Assembly (NCBI RefSeq): GCF_022174665.1 | Contig: NZ_CP076562.1 | Coordinates: forward strand, 1,687,001 to 1,751,000 | Reading direction: 5' to 3' | From: Eubacterium sp. MSJ-33 | GTDB lineage: Bacteria; Bacillota; Clostridia; Lachnospirales; Lachnospiraceae | DNA length: 64,000 nt | Part shown: positions 54,743 through 63,923 of the stretch, one piece after another | Layout: every line of letters starts with the position of its first letter | How positions within the stretch are numbered: position 1 is the first letter of the stretch | Translations under genes and position numbers: made by a program | The notes under the pieces: generated by a model | Told to the model about the DNA's origin: nothing | Database searches by the model: none | The model's input: only the letters and a program-made list of their open reading frames with translations

Positions 54743-55233
54743 TCTCCTCTCTTCTGTCTATACGCCCAAAATTTATTCAAACAAAAGTTCATCGGAATCG
54801 TAAATATCATATTAATAAATGGCGCAATTGAAACTGCCAGACTCTCTCTGCTCATTGTTAATCCTATATTGGATAGCCAATGAACCGCCGTTCCCAGATA
54901 CTGCTCTATATGAATTACATTCAACCACAAAATCAACAACAGTTCTGTAACTACTAAGCCTGAAAACATGTATGTCACATATGTTTTTATCAATACTTTC
55001 CACCACACACGATGTTCCCCATCCGCAGATTCTTTAAAAACAAATTTACTCTGTAGCAAATAAGCAACAAACACACTTATCACAAATCCCCATACATTCG
55101 AAAAATGATAATTCATGTGCAGTACATGATAACATAACGAATATACCGTATAACTGACAATCGTATTACAAAGTCCTACCATAGCAAACTTCACAAACTG
55201 CCAAAATGTTTTTTTCTTTTTTGTCTCACTCAT
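54739..55233 (-). CDS. gtrA: GtrA family flippase-like protein
   Basis: 164 residues, four membrane helices: FWQFVKFAMVGLCNTIVSYTVYSLCYHVL, NVWGFVISVFVAYLLQSKFVFK, then two C-terminal helices with NKFWAYRQKRGE at the end. All are typical of GtrA (PF04138). GtrA proteins flip polyprenyl-phosphate sugars made by GtrB. It lies between the QdtB-like gene and the broken transferase gene, whose start overlaps its stop. Confidence 0.9.
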   Translation of the reverse strand: MSETKKKKTFWQFVKFAMVGLCNTIVSYTVYSLCYHVLHMNYHFSNVWGFVISVFVAYLLQSKFVFKESADGEHRVWWKVLIKTYVTYMFSGLVVTELLLILWLNVIHIEQYLGTAVHWLSNIGLTMSRESLAVSIAPFINMIFTIPMNFCLNKFWAYRQKRGE

Positions 55234-55242
55234 TACACAATC

Positions 55243-56334
55243 CTAAAATCCATTCATTGCTTCTATTACATAATCCTGTTCTTCCAGAGTCATTCCGTTA
55301 TACAACGGAATTGACAACACTTCGTTTGCATATTGCTCTGTGATCGGGAAATCTCCAGTTTTGAACCCCAGATATGCATATGCCTCTGACAGATGTGGCG
55401 GAATCGGATAATGTATAATCGTGCCGATTTCCTTTTCATTCAAATAATCTATCAGCTTCTGTCTTTCCTTACAGTGGATCACAAACTGATGCCAGACTGT
55501 AGTTGCTCCTTCCCTTACAACCGGAAGAACAAATTTATCGTTCTTTAATTTATCCAGATACCTGTCACATAACTGTTGACGCTCATCCGTCAACTCCTGC
55601 AGATGAGATAATCTCACACGTAAAAGCCCTGCCTGCATCTCATCTAATCTGGAATTTGCGCCGACCACTTTATTATAATACCGTTTCTCGCTACCATAAT
55701 TCCGATACATCCGCATATCTGCTGCTATCTGCGCATCATCTGTGACGATAGCTCCAGCGTCCCCAAATGCTCCCAGATTCTTAGATGGATAGAACGAAAA
55801 GCATCCGATATCGCCAAAGGTACCTGTCATCTTACCATCAAAGCATGCACCATGCGACTGCGCACAATCTTCTACTAATCGAAGATTATACTTCTTTACA
55901 ATCTCCATAACCTGTACCATATTAGATGCCTGTCCATACAGATGTACAACCAGGATTGCCTTTGTTTTATCCGTGATTTTCTCTTCAATCTTAGATGCAT
56001 CAATATTGTTATACTCATCCGGTTCTACAAAGACCGGTGTTGCACCATTGATTGTAATACCCATAACGCTGGCAATATATGTATTTCCCTGTACAATAAC
56101 TTCATCGCCCTTCCCGATTCCAAGCACGCGAAACGCGAGCCACAAAGCATCTAATCCACTGGCTAATCCAACACAGTACTTTGCCCCTGTGTATGCAGCA
56201 AACTCTTCTTCGAACGATTTCACTTCATTTCCAAGTACATACCAGCCAGAGCGCAAAACCTCCAGCGCTTTCTGCTCAAATTCCTGCTGATACATAAAAA
56301 AACCTTTATCCAACCTATTCGGCATAATCTTCAT
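55243..56334 (-). CDS. DegT-family sugar 3-aminotransferase (QdtB/FdtB-like)
   Basis: PLP enzyme, 363 residues from the ATG 8 nt after GAGG; two upstream GTG codons are less likely. SGLDALWLAF (59-68), EDCAQSHGA and the PLP-lysine K185 in YPSKNLGAFGDAG identify the family. In QdtB/FdtB the product is dTDP-3-amino-3,6-dideoxyglucose or -galactose. With the 3,4-ketoisomerase and the acetyltransferase nearby, dTDP-3-acetamido-3,6-dideoxyhexose is the likely end product. The rmlA and rmlB genes that make the precursor are not in the window. Confidence 0.87.
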   Translation of the reverse strand: MKIMPNRLDKGFFMYQQEFEQKALEVLRSGWYVLGNEVKSFEEEFAAYTGAKYCVGLASGLDALWLAFRVLGIGKGDEVIVQGNTYIASVMGITINGATPVFVEPDEYNNIDASKIEEKITDKTKAILVVHLYGQASNMVQVMEIVKKYNLRLVEDCAQSHGACFDGKMTGTFGDIGCFSFYPSKNLGAFGDAGAIVTDDAQIAADMRMYRNYGSEKRYYNKVVGANSRLDEMQAGLLRVRLSHLQELTDERQQLCDRYLDKLKNDKFVLPVVREGATTVWHQFVIHCKERQKLIDYLNEKEIGTIIHYPIPPHLSEAYAYLGFKTGDFPITEQYANEVLSIPLYNGMTLEEQDYVIEAMNGF

Positions 56335-56352
56335 CACAAGCACCTCTTTTTG

Positions 56353-56907
56353 CTATAGTTTCACTTCTCTTAGATCTCCATGCATCTGAAAGAACTGTTC
56401 CTTACCCATTTCCATTTCTATTTCAAAACCTCCATTTACAAATGGATGTTTTCCCTTCGCCCGGAATCCGACTCTCGAATAACTTATTTTCGCCGAAATA
56501 TTATCTTCATGAACATCTAATAAATACTTTTCAATACCTAACTTTTCAAATCCAATATACATCGCAAGCAAGAAAGAATGATACCCTATTTTTCTTCCCC
56601 TTGCATCCTTATCGCCCACTATGATTCGCCCGATTTCTGCTTGATCCTGTTCAATGTTATAGATTCCAAGCGATCCAACTAACCGGTTTAATTCCCCGAT
56701 TTCTTCTATCGCGAGCGTAACCGAATCGAGCGATGCACATTCCGTAGCATACCATTTTTTCTGCATATCCGATGTGATTTCCCCGATAGGGCGGAGAAAT
56801 TTTCCTAATGCCGCATCATTTCTCCATCCACGTAAATATTCCAGATCTTCTTCTTCGATTGGTCTAATCCTTACATTTTTATACTCCGCAACTACATTCA
56901 ATCTCAT
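56353..56907 (-). CDS. GNAT acetyltransferase, probable sugar N-acetyltransferase
   Basis: 184 residues of the GNAT fold: VRIRPIEEEDLEYLRGWRNDAALGKFLRP, then GRIIVGDKDARGRKIGYHSFLLAMYIGFEKLGIEKYLLDVHEDNISAKISYSRVGF, the acetyl-CoA-binding R/Q-x-x-G-x-G/A part being ARGRKIG. GNAT enzymes of this look acetylate amino-sugars in nucleotide-sugar paths. Placed between the QdtB-like and GtrB-like genes it fits the third step. QdtC/FdtC in known paths are of another fold (left-handed helix), so this would be a replacement. It overlaps the GtrB-like stop by 4 nt. Confidence 0.8.
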   Translation of the reverse strand: MRLNVVAEYKNVRIRPIEEEDLEYLRGWRNDAALGKFLRPIGEITSDMQKKWYATECASLDSVTLAIEEIGELNRLVGSLGIYNIEQDQAEIGRIIVGDKDARGRKIGYHSFLLAMYIGFEKLGIEKYLLDVHEDNISAKISYSRVGFRAKGKHPFVNGGFEIEMEMGKEQFFQMHGDLREVKL

Positions 56908-57833
56908 TTTTCTTTTTTATTTTCCTCTTCAACTATATATGGTGGACGGTTTCTGGATGCGTCAAATGCACGCCACAGATATTCTCCCAGAATACCTAAC
57001 GTAAGCATGATAACTCCAAAACTGAACAGATTAAAGATAAATAACATCGTCCATCCGGACACAGTTATTGCACCACACAGCTTGCAGATCAAAACCACAA
57101 TTGCCCATATCAAAGATCCTATAAAAGATATCACGCCAATTGATTCCACCATCGCCACAGGAACGGTAGAGAAGCTGAACAATGTATCCATCACCAAGCG
57201 GATTTTCTTCTTCAAAGTCCATTTGCTCGTGCCAATCTCCCTTGCCAACCGTGTATAATATACCACATCCGTTTTAAATCCACTCCACAGAATCTGTCCG
57301 GTAAGCGCGCTGTTTCTCTCATCCAACGCCAGTAACACTTCAATTACCTTCCGATCTAACAAATATACATCAAATCCACCCTTTGGCATCGTCGGCAAGG
57401 CAGTTTTTCGAACCATCCAATAATACAGATTTGCAAACGCTGTCTGCTTTTTACTTTCTTCCCGTCCTTCTCGCACAGCCAACACAACATTATTTCCCTG
57501 CTTCCAGCGATCCACCATCTGCAGAATCAGCTCGGTTGGCTCCTGCAGATCTGCAGCCTTCACCACCGCACAATCTCCACTACATTTTTCAAGCCCACAT
57601 AAAATTGCCGCATGCGATCCGAAATTCCGTGACAAACTCACGATCTTAATATTATCATCCTTTTCTGCCAACTGTTTCATAACATCGTAGCTTCCATCTT
57701 TGGAACCATCATTTACCATAACAATCTCATAATCATAATCGATCACATCAATTATCTTTTTCCTGATATCCTCGTATAGTGGGATCAGGTTGTCTTCATT
57801 ATAATAAACTGGTATTACGATTGATACTTTCAT
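56904..57833 (-). CDS. GtrB/ArnC-like GT2 polyprenyl-phosphate glycosyltransferase
   Basis: 309 residues: SIVIPVYYNEDNLIPLYEDI, IVMVNDGSKDGS, AVVKAADLQEPTELI and LDRKVIEVLLALDERN; two C-terminal membrane helices (about 225-290) and a NRPPYIVEE tail. Same layout as the CsbB-like gene but a different subtype. It should load the dTDP-sugar product on undecaprenyl phosphate, ready for GtrA. GGAGG 6-8 nt before the ATG. Confidence 0.9.
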   Translation of the reverse strand: MKVSIVIPVYYNEDNLIPLYEDIRKKIIDVIDYDYEIVMVNDGSKDGSYDVMKQLAEKDDNIKIVSLSRNFGSHAAILCGLEKCSGDCAVVKAADLQEPTELILQMVDRWKQGNNVVLAVREGREESKKQTAFANLYYWMVRKTALPTMPKGGFDVYLLDRKVIEVLLALDERNSALTGQILWSGFKTDVVYYTRLAREIGTSKWTLKKKIRLVMDTLFSFSTVPVAMVESIGVISFIGSLIWAIVVLICKLCGAITVSGWTMLFIFNLFSFGVIMLTLGILGEYLWRAFDASRNRPPYIVEEENKKEK

Positions 57834-57848
57834 GCCCTTCCTCCGGAT

Positions 57849-58259
57849 TTATCCATTAACTTCCTTCACATATTCGTCGTAATTACGAATATATTCCGCC
57901 GCATCATAATGTTCACTCGCAAGACAAAGCAGAACGGAATCTTCACTAAAATCATACATTTCCTTCCACACCATACTTGGAAGATAGATACCTGTATGTG
58001 GACGATTCAAAGAAAAAACAGCCTCATTTCCCTTTCCATCCAGCACTTTTACTTTACTTTTTCCCGACACATTAATCAATACAAACTGTGTTTTACGATT
58101 TGCATGTTGTCCTCGTACTACATCTAAATCAGAACCGTAAATATAGAATATCCGTTTGATTTCAAACGGAACATCCTGCATTCCCTCTACGACTACCAAA
58201 TGACCTCTTTCATCCCCGCGCTGCGGAAACTCCAGCATTGTAACTTCATCTTTTTTCAT
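57849..58259 (-). CDS. dTDP-sugar 3,4-ketoisomerase (QdtA/FdtA-like)
   Basis: WxcM-like cupin, 136 residues from MKKDEVTMLEF, near the family's usual 139; an upstream Met would add 13 residues without a binding site. DERGHLVVVEG (about 15-25), FEIKRIFYIYG, RGQHANRKTQFVLINVSGK with the catalytic His and WKEMYDFSEDSVLLCLAS. It turns dTDP-4-keto-6-deoxyglucose into the 3-keto isomer for the QdtB-like enzyme. The gene precedes the GtrB-like gene by 15 bp. Confidence 0.9.
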   Translation of the reverse strand: MKKDEVTMLEFPQRGDERGHLVVVEGMQDVPFEIKRIFYIYGSDLDVVRGQHANRKTQFVLINVSGKSKVKVLDGKGNEAVFSLNRPHTGIYLPSMVWKEMYDFSEDSVLLCLASEHYDAAEYIRNYDEYVKEVNG

Positions 58260-58309
58260 TTTTTCGCCACTATCCCTTCCTGTAGCATTCTTCTGCATAC
58301 TTTTTCAAA

Positions 58310-59683
58310 TCAATAAAACCTTGTACCAACCAGATACATCAAATTCAAAAATGCACATACAATCAATCCATAGAAAATATACTTCTCTGCCTGCACTGCA
58401 CATTCACTGTTATTCACGGTATGATTCTTCGAATATATATGAACTGCCAATACACACATACTGAAGATTAAACATGTATATGTTCTCTCATTCGATGCAT
58501 ATACCGTCGGAGAAAATCCCATCATGGCTCTCGATGCAACCGCCAGAATTGCCAAAGTAAAATCAACAATCATGCCTTGTACATCATCATTCAGCAGGAA
58601 CAGCTCCACACAGATACAAACCACGATTGCCAAGAACACAAAAAAGGAAGTCATCCCTTTCCCTAACTGTGCAACATCCGCAGTAAATGATCCATAATAA
58701 TTCGTATCTTCTGTTATAAAAAACAAATATGGAAATACTGACTTCAACGCACCTGAGAATGGTCCAAACAGCAACACTGCCCCTGTTGGGATAAGCGAAA
58801 TAAACCTGTAAATCGGCTCTTTATATTTCTTCCATACAAAATATGTCATCATGCCGCAAATCACAATGATGAATATCTTACCACTCGCAAACATCCATTT
58901 TAATGTTGTTGTGATGCCAATATCGGCCTTATCTACCATATCCAACATACCATATGTCGGGAACCATCTAGCCTGTTCTTCCACATCTCTCGTCCAATTT
59001 CCCGGGCATGTCATAATATAAATCATACTGGCAATCGTTAATCCTGTTAAAATTCCAATCCGCCAGTCATACTTTTTGTTTTTTATAATCATGTATACAC
59101 TTGCAACCACGTAGCAGCCAAGCAGCACAACACACATCTGCTCTGCGTTTGCTCCGTACAGCAGACACAGACAATATAATATAAACTGCCATGGTTTTAT
59201 CTGCTCCCCGTCTAAAACCTTCTTAATCGGGAGCAATGCCATAACTCCAAATGCCTGAGGTCCAAAATAAGAAGCTGTTGTTGCAATCCATCCGGCTGTT
59301 GGCAACGTATCAAAAGGCATCAGCATCATCATCGCAACCGCGAATAATTCAACACGCTTATTCTTCTCTCCAAAGAGCAGCTTCAATGCCTTCAACATGA
59401 CGAACATACAAACCGCCATATATACAATCAGCGCAATCCGTCCACATTTAACAACTCCCGCCCAGACAAAATCGACTAACTGTCTCGATGACCATGTATA
59501 ATACTGATCAACTACCCATTTCACTACTCCTTTTACTCCGGGTTCCAGCCATCCAAACATACGGATATCATCGCTTCCGGTCTTTCCCATTGCAATAATA
59601 ATTCCAAAAAGAATACTGATTAGTGATATCTGAAAATCCGGGTGTGATGTAATTTTTTTGATTGAATATTTCTTCTTTTCCAT
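58310..59683 (-). CDS. DUF6056-like multi-spanning membrane protein
   Basis: 457 residues with about eleven helices. Near the N-terminus is GSDDIRMFGWL...VDQYYTWSSRQLVDFV, the acid-rich first loop plus W/R motif of the DUF6056/GT-C type, then YGANAEQMCVVLL, a CPGNWTRD loop and FSPTVYASNERTYTC. These would form the active site of a carrier-dependent glycosyltransferase. GGAG lies 7 nt before the ATG. It is the second gene of the operon. Confidence 0.75.
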   Translation of the reverse strand: MEKKKYSIKKITSHPDFQISLISILFGIIIAMGKTGSDDIRMFGWLEPGVKGVVKWVVDQYYTWSSRQLVDFVWAGVVKCGRIALIVYMAVCMFVMLKALKLLFGEKNKRVELFAVAMMMLMPFDTLPTAGWIATTASYFGPQAFGVMALLPIKKVLDGEQIKPWQFILYCLCLLYGANAEQMCVVLLGCYVVASVYMIIKNKKYDWRIGILTGLTIASMIYIMTCPGNWTRDVEEQARWFPTYGMLDMVDKADIGITTTLKWMFASGKIFIIVICGMMTYFVWKKYKEPIYRFISLIPTGAVLLFGPFSGALKSVFPYLFFITEDTNYYGSFTADVAQLGKGMTSFFVFLAIVVCICVELFLLNDDVQGMIVDFTLAILAVASRAMMGFSPTVYASNERTYTCLIFSMCVLAVHIYSKNHTVNNSECAVQAEKYIFYGLIVCAFLNLMYLVGTRFY

Positions 59684-59697
59684 ATACTAATTCTCCC

Positions 59698-60240
59698 CTA
59701 GTTTAGATATTGATTCGTATTGATAATCACTTCTTCTCCATCAATATCGTATAAGAGAAGTATCTGATATTTTTCACCGTTTCTTTTAATTTTGTGTGCC
59801 ATGATATGCACCGAGAAGCCAGAATTGTCATAATTATTCCCATCATCCAATACAGATGTCGCTTCCGTCCGTGTAGTCATAGTGGTTGGCAGCTTGTAAA
59901 CTTTTTGTGATGATGTATCCTTTAATAACACTCTTATCGCTGCAACATCCGTAGGTTTGCCTGAGATTGCACACCATCCATCCATCTGTATCTCAAAATA
60001 ATTCAGATAGTTCATCTGGCAGGATATATTATCAATCTGATAGCGAACTCCCTGTTCCTCTGTTAATGTTTTGATCCCCTGTATATCAATTTCCTTCACC
60101 GAGGTTTCATGTATATATAAAAATCCACAAATCAGAATTATAACTCCCATTGCAATACTTACAAATCGAATTATAAATCGTTTTGAATGAAACAAATTAT
60201 CATCCTGTGGCTTGTCCTGTACTAATTTTTCGTCTGCCAT
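59698..60240 (-). CDS. hypothetical membrane-anchored protein
   Basis: 180 residues, ATG with GGAGG 6 nt upstream. Basic head, one helix (about 26-45, FVSIAMGVIILICGFLYIH) and an outside beta-sandwich domain of about 125 residues (QMNYLNYFEIQMDGWCAISG...AAIRVLLKDTSSQKVYKLP...SGFSVHIMAHKI). Not recognised as a named family. It heads the operon and could be a partner of the transferases; the DUF2142 protein has an outside beta domain at the same relative place. Confidence 0.7.
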   Translation of the reverse strand: MADEKLVQDKPQDDNLFHSKRFIIRFVSIAMGVIILICGFLYIHETSVKEIDIQGIKTLTEEQGVRYQIDNISCQMNYLNYFEIQMDGWCAISGKPTDVAAIRVLLKDTSSQKVYKLPTTMTTRTEATSVLDDGNNYDNSGFSVHIMAHKIKRNGEKYQILLLYDIDGEEVIINTNQYLN

Positions 60241-60272
60241 CCTATACCTCCAAAAGAACATATTATTTTATA

Positions 60273-60301
60273 ATCTTAACATTCTGTAAGTATAATTGCA
60301 A
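60273..60301 (-). promoter_or_regulatory. promoter of the surface glycosylation operon
   Basis: On the minus strand TTGCAA (60301-60296), 17 bp, TAAGAT (60278-60273). It lies between the terminator of the CAP gene and the first gene of the operon, with a leader of about 25 nt. Confidence 0.6.
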
Positions 60302-60322
60302 GAATTAGAATAACTGAAAATA

Positions 60323-60354
60323 GGCTGTCGCACTAAGTAATTGGTGCAACAGCC
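60323..60354 (-). terminator. terminator of the CAP-repeat gene
   Basis: GGCTGTCGCAC (60323-60333) pairs with GTGCAACAGCC (60344-60354) with one mismatch; on the minus strand TATTTTC follows. It lies 30 bp after the stop. Confidence 0.75.
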
Positions 60355-60383
60355 CTCTATAACTTCATCAGGTCAGAATTTTC

Positions 60384-61877
60384 TTACTTTCCTATTCTTC
60401 CTTCTCTCTTACCATAATTCATATAATGCAGATAGTATGACTTCAAATTATCCCCATAAGCTCTGCGCAAGTCCGCATAACGTGCCTTATAATTCTTGAC
60501 ATTAAAGGATTCTATTGCCTGGCGGCCTTCCTTCATTCCAAAGTATATAAAATGACGTAACATTGCGGTATCATCCAATCCAAATGCATTTCTCAGATCT
60601 GCGTTATGGCTGCTATAATAAGTTCCATTATACACCGCGCTGTAATCCACGCCATTATACACAGTTGTACATCCCTGCATAGATGTCGTACCGGTTGCAA
60701 CTCTGCCTTCTCTTGCGCCATAGCTTATATAATGCATATAATATGCCTTTAAGTCATTCTTATATACGCTTCTCAGGTCTCCATACTTATAAGCATAAGA
60801 ATACACATTGAAAGAGCTCTTCGCCTGACGTCCTTCGTTCATTCCATAGTTTATAAAATGACGTAACATTGCGGTATCGTCAAGTCCAAACGCCTGCTTG
60901 ATATCCTTATATTTACTACAGTAATAAGCCCCATCATATACAGCACTGTAATTAACACCGTTATACACGGTTGTATAATTCTGCATGCTCATCGTGCCTG
61001 TTGCAGCTCTGCCTTCCTTGCTGCCATAATTAATATAATGCAGGTAATACTTTTTCAAGTCATTCCCGTACACATGTCTCAAATCCGCATATTTATAAGC
61101 ATAAGAATATACATCAAAGGAGCTCTTTGCCTGACGGCCTTCTTTCATTCCATAATTCACAAAATGCCTAAGCACAGCTGCTTTGTCTGAACCAAAAGCT
61201 GCCTTAACATCCGGATAACGTGTAACATAGTAATCATAATTATAAACAGCGGCATAGTCCACGCCATTGTATATCGTATCTGACACCGGTGTTGATGGCT
61301 TCGCTATCTCTACCGCCTGAGCCCCTCCAAACAACTGAACCCAGTACAACGTACCATTATAGTTATAACAGCCTATACCGATACTCTTATATCCTGCTTG
61401 AAGTATATTCTGTCTGTGTCCGGATGAATTCATCCATGCTGTCATAACCGCTGTCGTAGATCTATATCCTGCCGCTATATTCTCTCCATATGCCTTATTC
61501 GAAACAGTAAAACATGGCGTTCCATCCGGTCTTGTATGAGAAAATGACACCTGAATCTCTGCCGCACGAATCTTCGCAGCATTGAATAAATCTGCATCCA
61601 TAGCCAATGCATTCAACCCCTGTTTTGCACGTTCCCGGTTCACCATAGCCAGGACTTCATACGCTTTCGCATCATCATACGCTGCAGTCACTGTCATAAG
61701 TTCACCAGTCGAGGACTGTTGTGCATCCGTCACTGCATCTCCTTCTGTTGCAACCTCTTCCTGCTCACTCACACTTTCCTGTGCATGCGATGTAACCGGA
61801 ACAGAATCAAACATCGAAAACACAATCATACATGCAAGCAGAATACCCAATGTCAACTTTAAGCTTCTTCTCTTCAT
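60384..61877 (-). CDS. secreted CAP-domain protein with three C-terminal repeats
   Basis: 497 residues. Signal peptide (MKRRSLKLTLGILLACMIVF..., cleavage near HAQ, about 32), an acidic linker, then a CAP/SCP domain at about 70-185 with the family residues: FSHTRPDG, YGENIAAGY, WMNSSGHRQNIL and YWVQLFGG. Residues 201-494 hold three repeats of about 90 residues, each made of two halves: IYNGVDYAAVYNYDYY...LRHFVNYGMKEGRQA and the SFDVYSYAYKYADLR...HYINYGSKEGR type. Tyr and Gly-Arg-rich motifs suggest surface or glycan binding, as in choline-binding-like repeats, but this is inference. It has no sorting signal. GGATGAGG upstream. Confidence 0.9.
   Translation of the reverse strand: MKRRSLKLTLGILLACMIVFSMFDSVPVTSHAQESVSEQEEVATEGDAVTDAQQSSTGELMTVTAAYDDAKAYEVLAMVNRERAKQGLNALAMDADLFNAAKIRAAEIQVSFSHTRPDGTPCFTVSNKAYGENIAAGYRSTTAVMTAWMNSSGHRQNILQAGYKSIGIGCYNYNGTLYWVQLFGGAQAVEIAKPSTPVSDTIYNGVDYAAVYNYDYYVTRYPDVKAAFGSDKAAVLRHFVNYGMKEGRQAKSSFDVYSYAYKYADLRHVYGNDLKKYYLHYINYGSKEGRAATGTMSMQNYTTVYNGVNYSAVYDGAYYCSKYKDIKQAFGLDDTAMLRHFINYGMNEGRQAKSSFNVYSYAYKYGDLRSVYKNDLKAYYMHYISYGAREGRVATGTTSMQGCTTVYNGVDYSAVYNGTYYSSHNADLRNAFGLDDTAMLRHFIYFGMKEGRQAIESFNVKNYKARYADLRRAYGDNLKSYYLHYMNYGKREGRIGK
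60396..61277 (-). repeat. three coding repeats of the CAP protein
   Basis: Repeat units of about 90 codons at 61277-61008, 60971-60705 and 60665-60396 (coding order), linked by short ATGT(T/M)SMQ stretches. Each opens YNGVDYxAVY and ends YGxxEGR. Identity among units is high at protein level, the second and third the closest. Confidence 0.85.
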
Positions 61878-61902
61878 AATACCTCATCCTTTCTTTTGTG
61901 CT

Positions 61903-63324
61903 TCACCTTACTTTAACTTTATCATATTTAGTAACTTTTCTATCAGAAGACAAATCATGTTCAAAACATCCATACATCCACAAATTCCATACTACATGGC
62001 AAAGTGTTACATAACGATCATTCGGTGGCGCACCGTCCCCAAGAGAAAACCATGCGCAAATCAACGCACTCATTGCAATATATGAAACTAGTTTTTTCGC
62101 ATATAAAACAAATCCCGCATCATGTAACGAACTATTTTTCGAAGTCATTAACTTCAAAATTGATAGCACAATTGTAATTGAAAAAATAACAATCCCAAAA
62201 AAGAAAATGTAATAATGGTAATATACATCAGTAAATTTTGCTGTCTTTGTTGCCCAGCAATGCAAATTCCAGCCATTATTTGTCTCTGTTTTACCATGAT
62301 AAGACAAATATGCATTTGTGTGTGGAAAGAAAAATCCAAAGAAACATTTCGCAGTGTCACGCATAACTTTTCCTGCTTCATTCTTCCACACTGTTGCCGC
62401 CATCTCACGATACATCATAGATGCGCGCTCTGTTCCAACACGTTCCTCCAGCATCGGTGCCAGATAATACATCACATTGTTATTATGCTCATCGAACTTC
62501 ATTGCCTCTTCCATAGAAATTGAGTTCTTTATATCTTCACTAAAATCATCATAATTTGCTACCATATTAGACCAAACAACTCGATCAAGCAACACAAAAT
62601 CAAAATTGGTAGAAACACGTCCATATAATCCCGGCGTCTGCGTTCCCCGATTTATGCCAATTGCCATACATGCAGTAAGAACTACCGTGACTATCACAAT
62701 TACAAACCGTCTCCAATTCACTTTTTTAATCAGACAAATCACGCTATATACTAACAAATACAGTGTACACGAATAAATTCGGTCTGCACGTACAAGTGTT
62801 TCCAATAAAAATGCTGCTGCAAGCAATCCAATATCCACTGCATGAAGTTTCTCACACTTCCATACTTTTCCAATCTGCACAAGAATTACCAGCATAAAAG
62901 AAAGTGCCAGGGAATCTGTAAGAAGCGTTAAGTTCAAAAAATTCACAACGGGTATCGTCATAATTCCCAGAGAATAAAATAAGCATTTTCTCCAATCTGC
63001 AGGTTTATCTTCACATGAAAGCAAATTCCAGCACACATAGTAAATACTTCCAACGCTTAAGAGAATCTGCCCCATATACACCAGAACCTGAAAAGGCACA
63101 TGCATTCGATTCCCTATTGCAATCGCCCCCCGCAAAATAAGCGGATACAAAATTGTACGGTACTCGTCAAGTTGCAGAGATTGACTTAGGTTGATATATT
63201 CTGTACTATCTCCAAAACATGGAATTGCAGTTATATTCTGAATTAACCATCCAATCCCCATGCCAATCTGAATTGCAATAAACGCATATATAATATATTG
63301 AATTCCTCTTTTAATCTTTTGCAT
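61903..63324 (-). CDS. multi-spanning membrane protein, GT-C-like
   Basis: 473 residues from an ATG 8 nt after GGAGG. About ten helices. The start (FGDSTEYINLSQSLQLDEYRTILYPLILRGAIAI) has an acidic first loop and RTILYPL, the kind seen in GT-C sugar transferases of the PMT/DUF2079 type. Later LVRADRIYS and a big outside loop (about 225-340) with PHTNAYLSYHGKTETNNGW. The role is unassigned. The next gene (CAP) follows by 25 bp and may be co-transcribed. Confidence 0.72.
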   Translation of the reverse strand: MQKIKRGIQYIIYAFIAIQIGMGIGWLIQNITAIPCFGDSTEYINLSQSLQLDEYRTILYPLILRGAIAIGNRMHVPFQVLVYMGQILLSVGSIYYVCWNLLSCEDKPADWRKCLFYSLGIMTIPVVNFLNLTLLTDSLALSFMLVILVQIGKVWKCEKLHAVDIGLLAAAFLLETLVRADRIYSCTLYLLVYSVICLIKKVNWRRFVIVIVTVVLTACMAIGINRGTQTPGLYGRVSTNFDFVLLDRVVWSNMVANYDDFSEDIKNSISMEEAMKFDEHNNNVMYYLAPMLEERVGTERASMMYREMAATVWKNEAGKVMRDTAKCFFGFFFPHTNAYLSYHGKTETNNGWNLHCWATKTAKFTDVYYHYYIFFFGIVIFSITIVLSILKLMTSKNSSLHDAGFVLYAKKLVSYIAMSALICAWFSLGDGAPPNDRYVTLCHVVWNLWMYGCFEHDLSSDRKVTKYDKVKVR

Positions 63325-63363
63325 CGTATAAGCCTCCACCCATCCCGCTAATATCCAACCTCT

Positions 63364-63921
63364 TTATTTATCTTGTGAGCATAAAATAGAGTCAATTATC
63401 TCAACCGCATATTCCATCTGGTCTTTCAACCACTTAATATTTAAATAAATGTCTATAATTTCCGCAAGTTTTTGATCTGCCTCATCCAATTGATCAATTT
63501 TCAGAGTATTACTTGGATATATATCAGATATACCAATACGAATTTCTTCCCAAAAATCATCCTTGTATTTCTGACGCAACTGATTATAAAAAAGTTCAAC
63601 ATAATAATCCTTACAATTGTATGGAGCATTGATGTACCGAACACTATGAATTGTATTACTCATACACTTCAAATAATCTAACCGAGTATTCAAAATTTCA
63701 TTCCATACGCAACCATTTATAGAATTAATTTGACTGATCCATTTTTCTATTTTGTTTCTTCCACAATAAATGATTCTTATATATTCTTGCTCATCAACAC
63801 TTGCTAACTCATCCTCATTACGATTCGAAATAAGTAATTCTAATTTTTCCAATTTGAGTTTTTTTATTTCCGTCTCTATCTCGTCCATTATTTTTTTGTT
63901 CTTATCTATTAAATAACTCAA
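63364..63921 (-). CDS. hypothetical helical protein
   Basis: 185 residues. The N-terminus is a charged coiled coil (KIMDEIETEIKKLKLEKLELLIS), the rest helical and A/T-rich in codon use, with three Cys and many Tyr/Ile. No family is recognised. The start is TTG with GGGAT about 4-5 nt ahead; the first ATG (codon 12) has no site, so either is possible. It lies 39 bp before the membrane gene. Confidence 0.55.
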   Translation of the reverse strand: MSYLIDKNKKIMDEIETEIKKLKLEKLELLISNRNEDELASVDEQEYIRIIYCGRNKIEKWISQINSINGCVWNEILNTRLDYLKCMSNTIHSVRYINAPYNCKDYYVELFYNQLRQKYKDDFWEEIRIGISDIYPSNTLKIDQLDEADQKLAEIIDIYLNIKWLKDQMEYAVEIIDSILCSQDK

Positions 63922-63923
63922 AT

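Noticed and set aside
60396..61277. CRISPR-like repeat pattern
   Set aside because: The repeats are long, in frame and protein-coding (CAP protein C-terminus), not a short repeat-spacer array.
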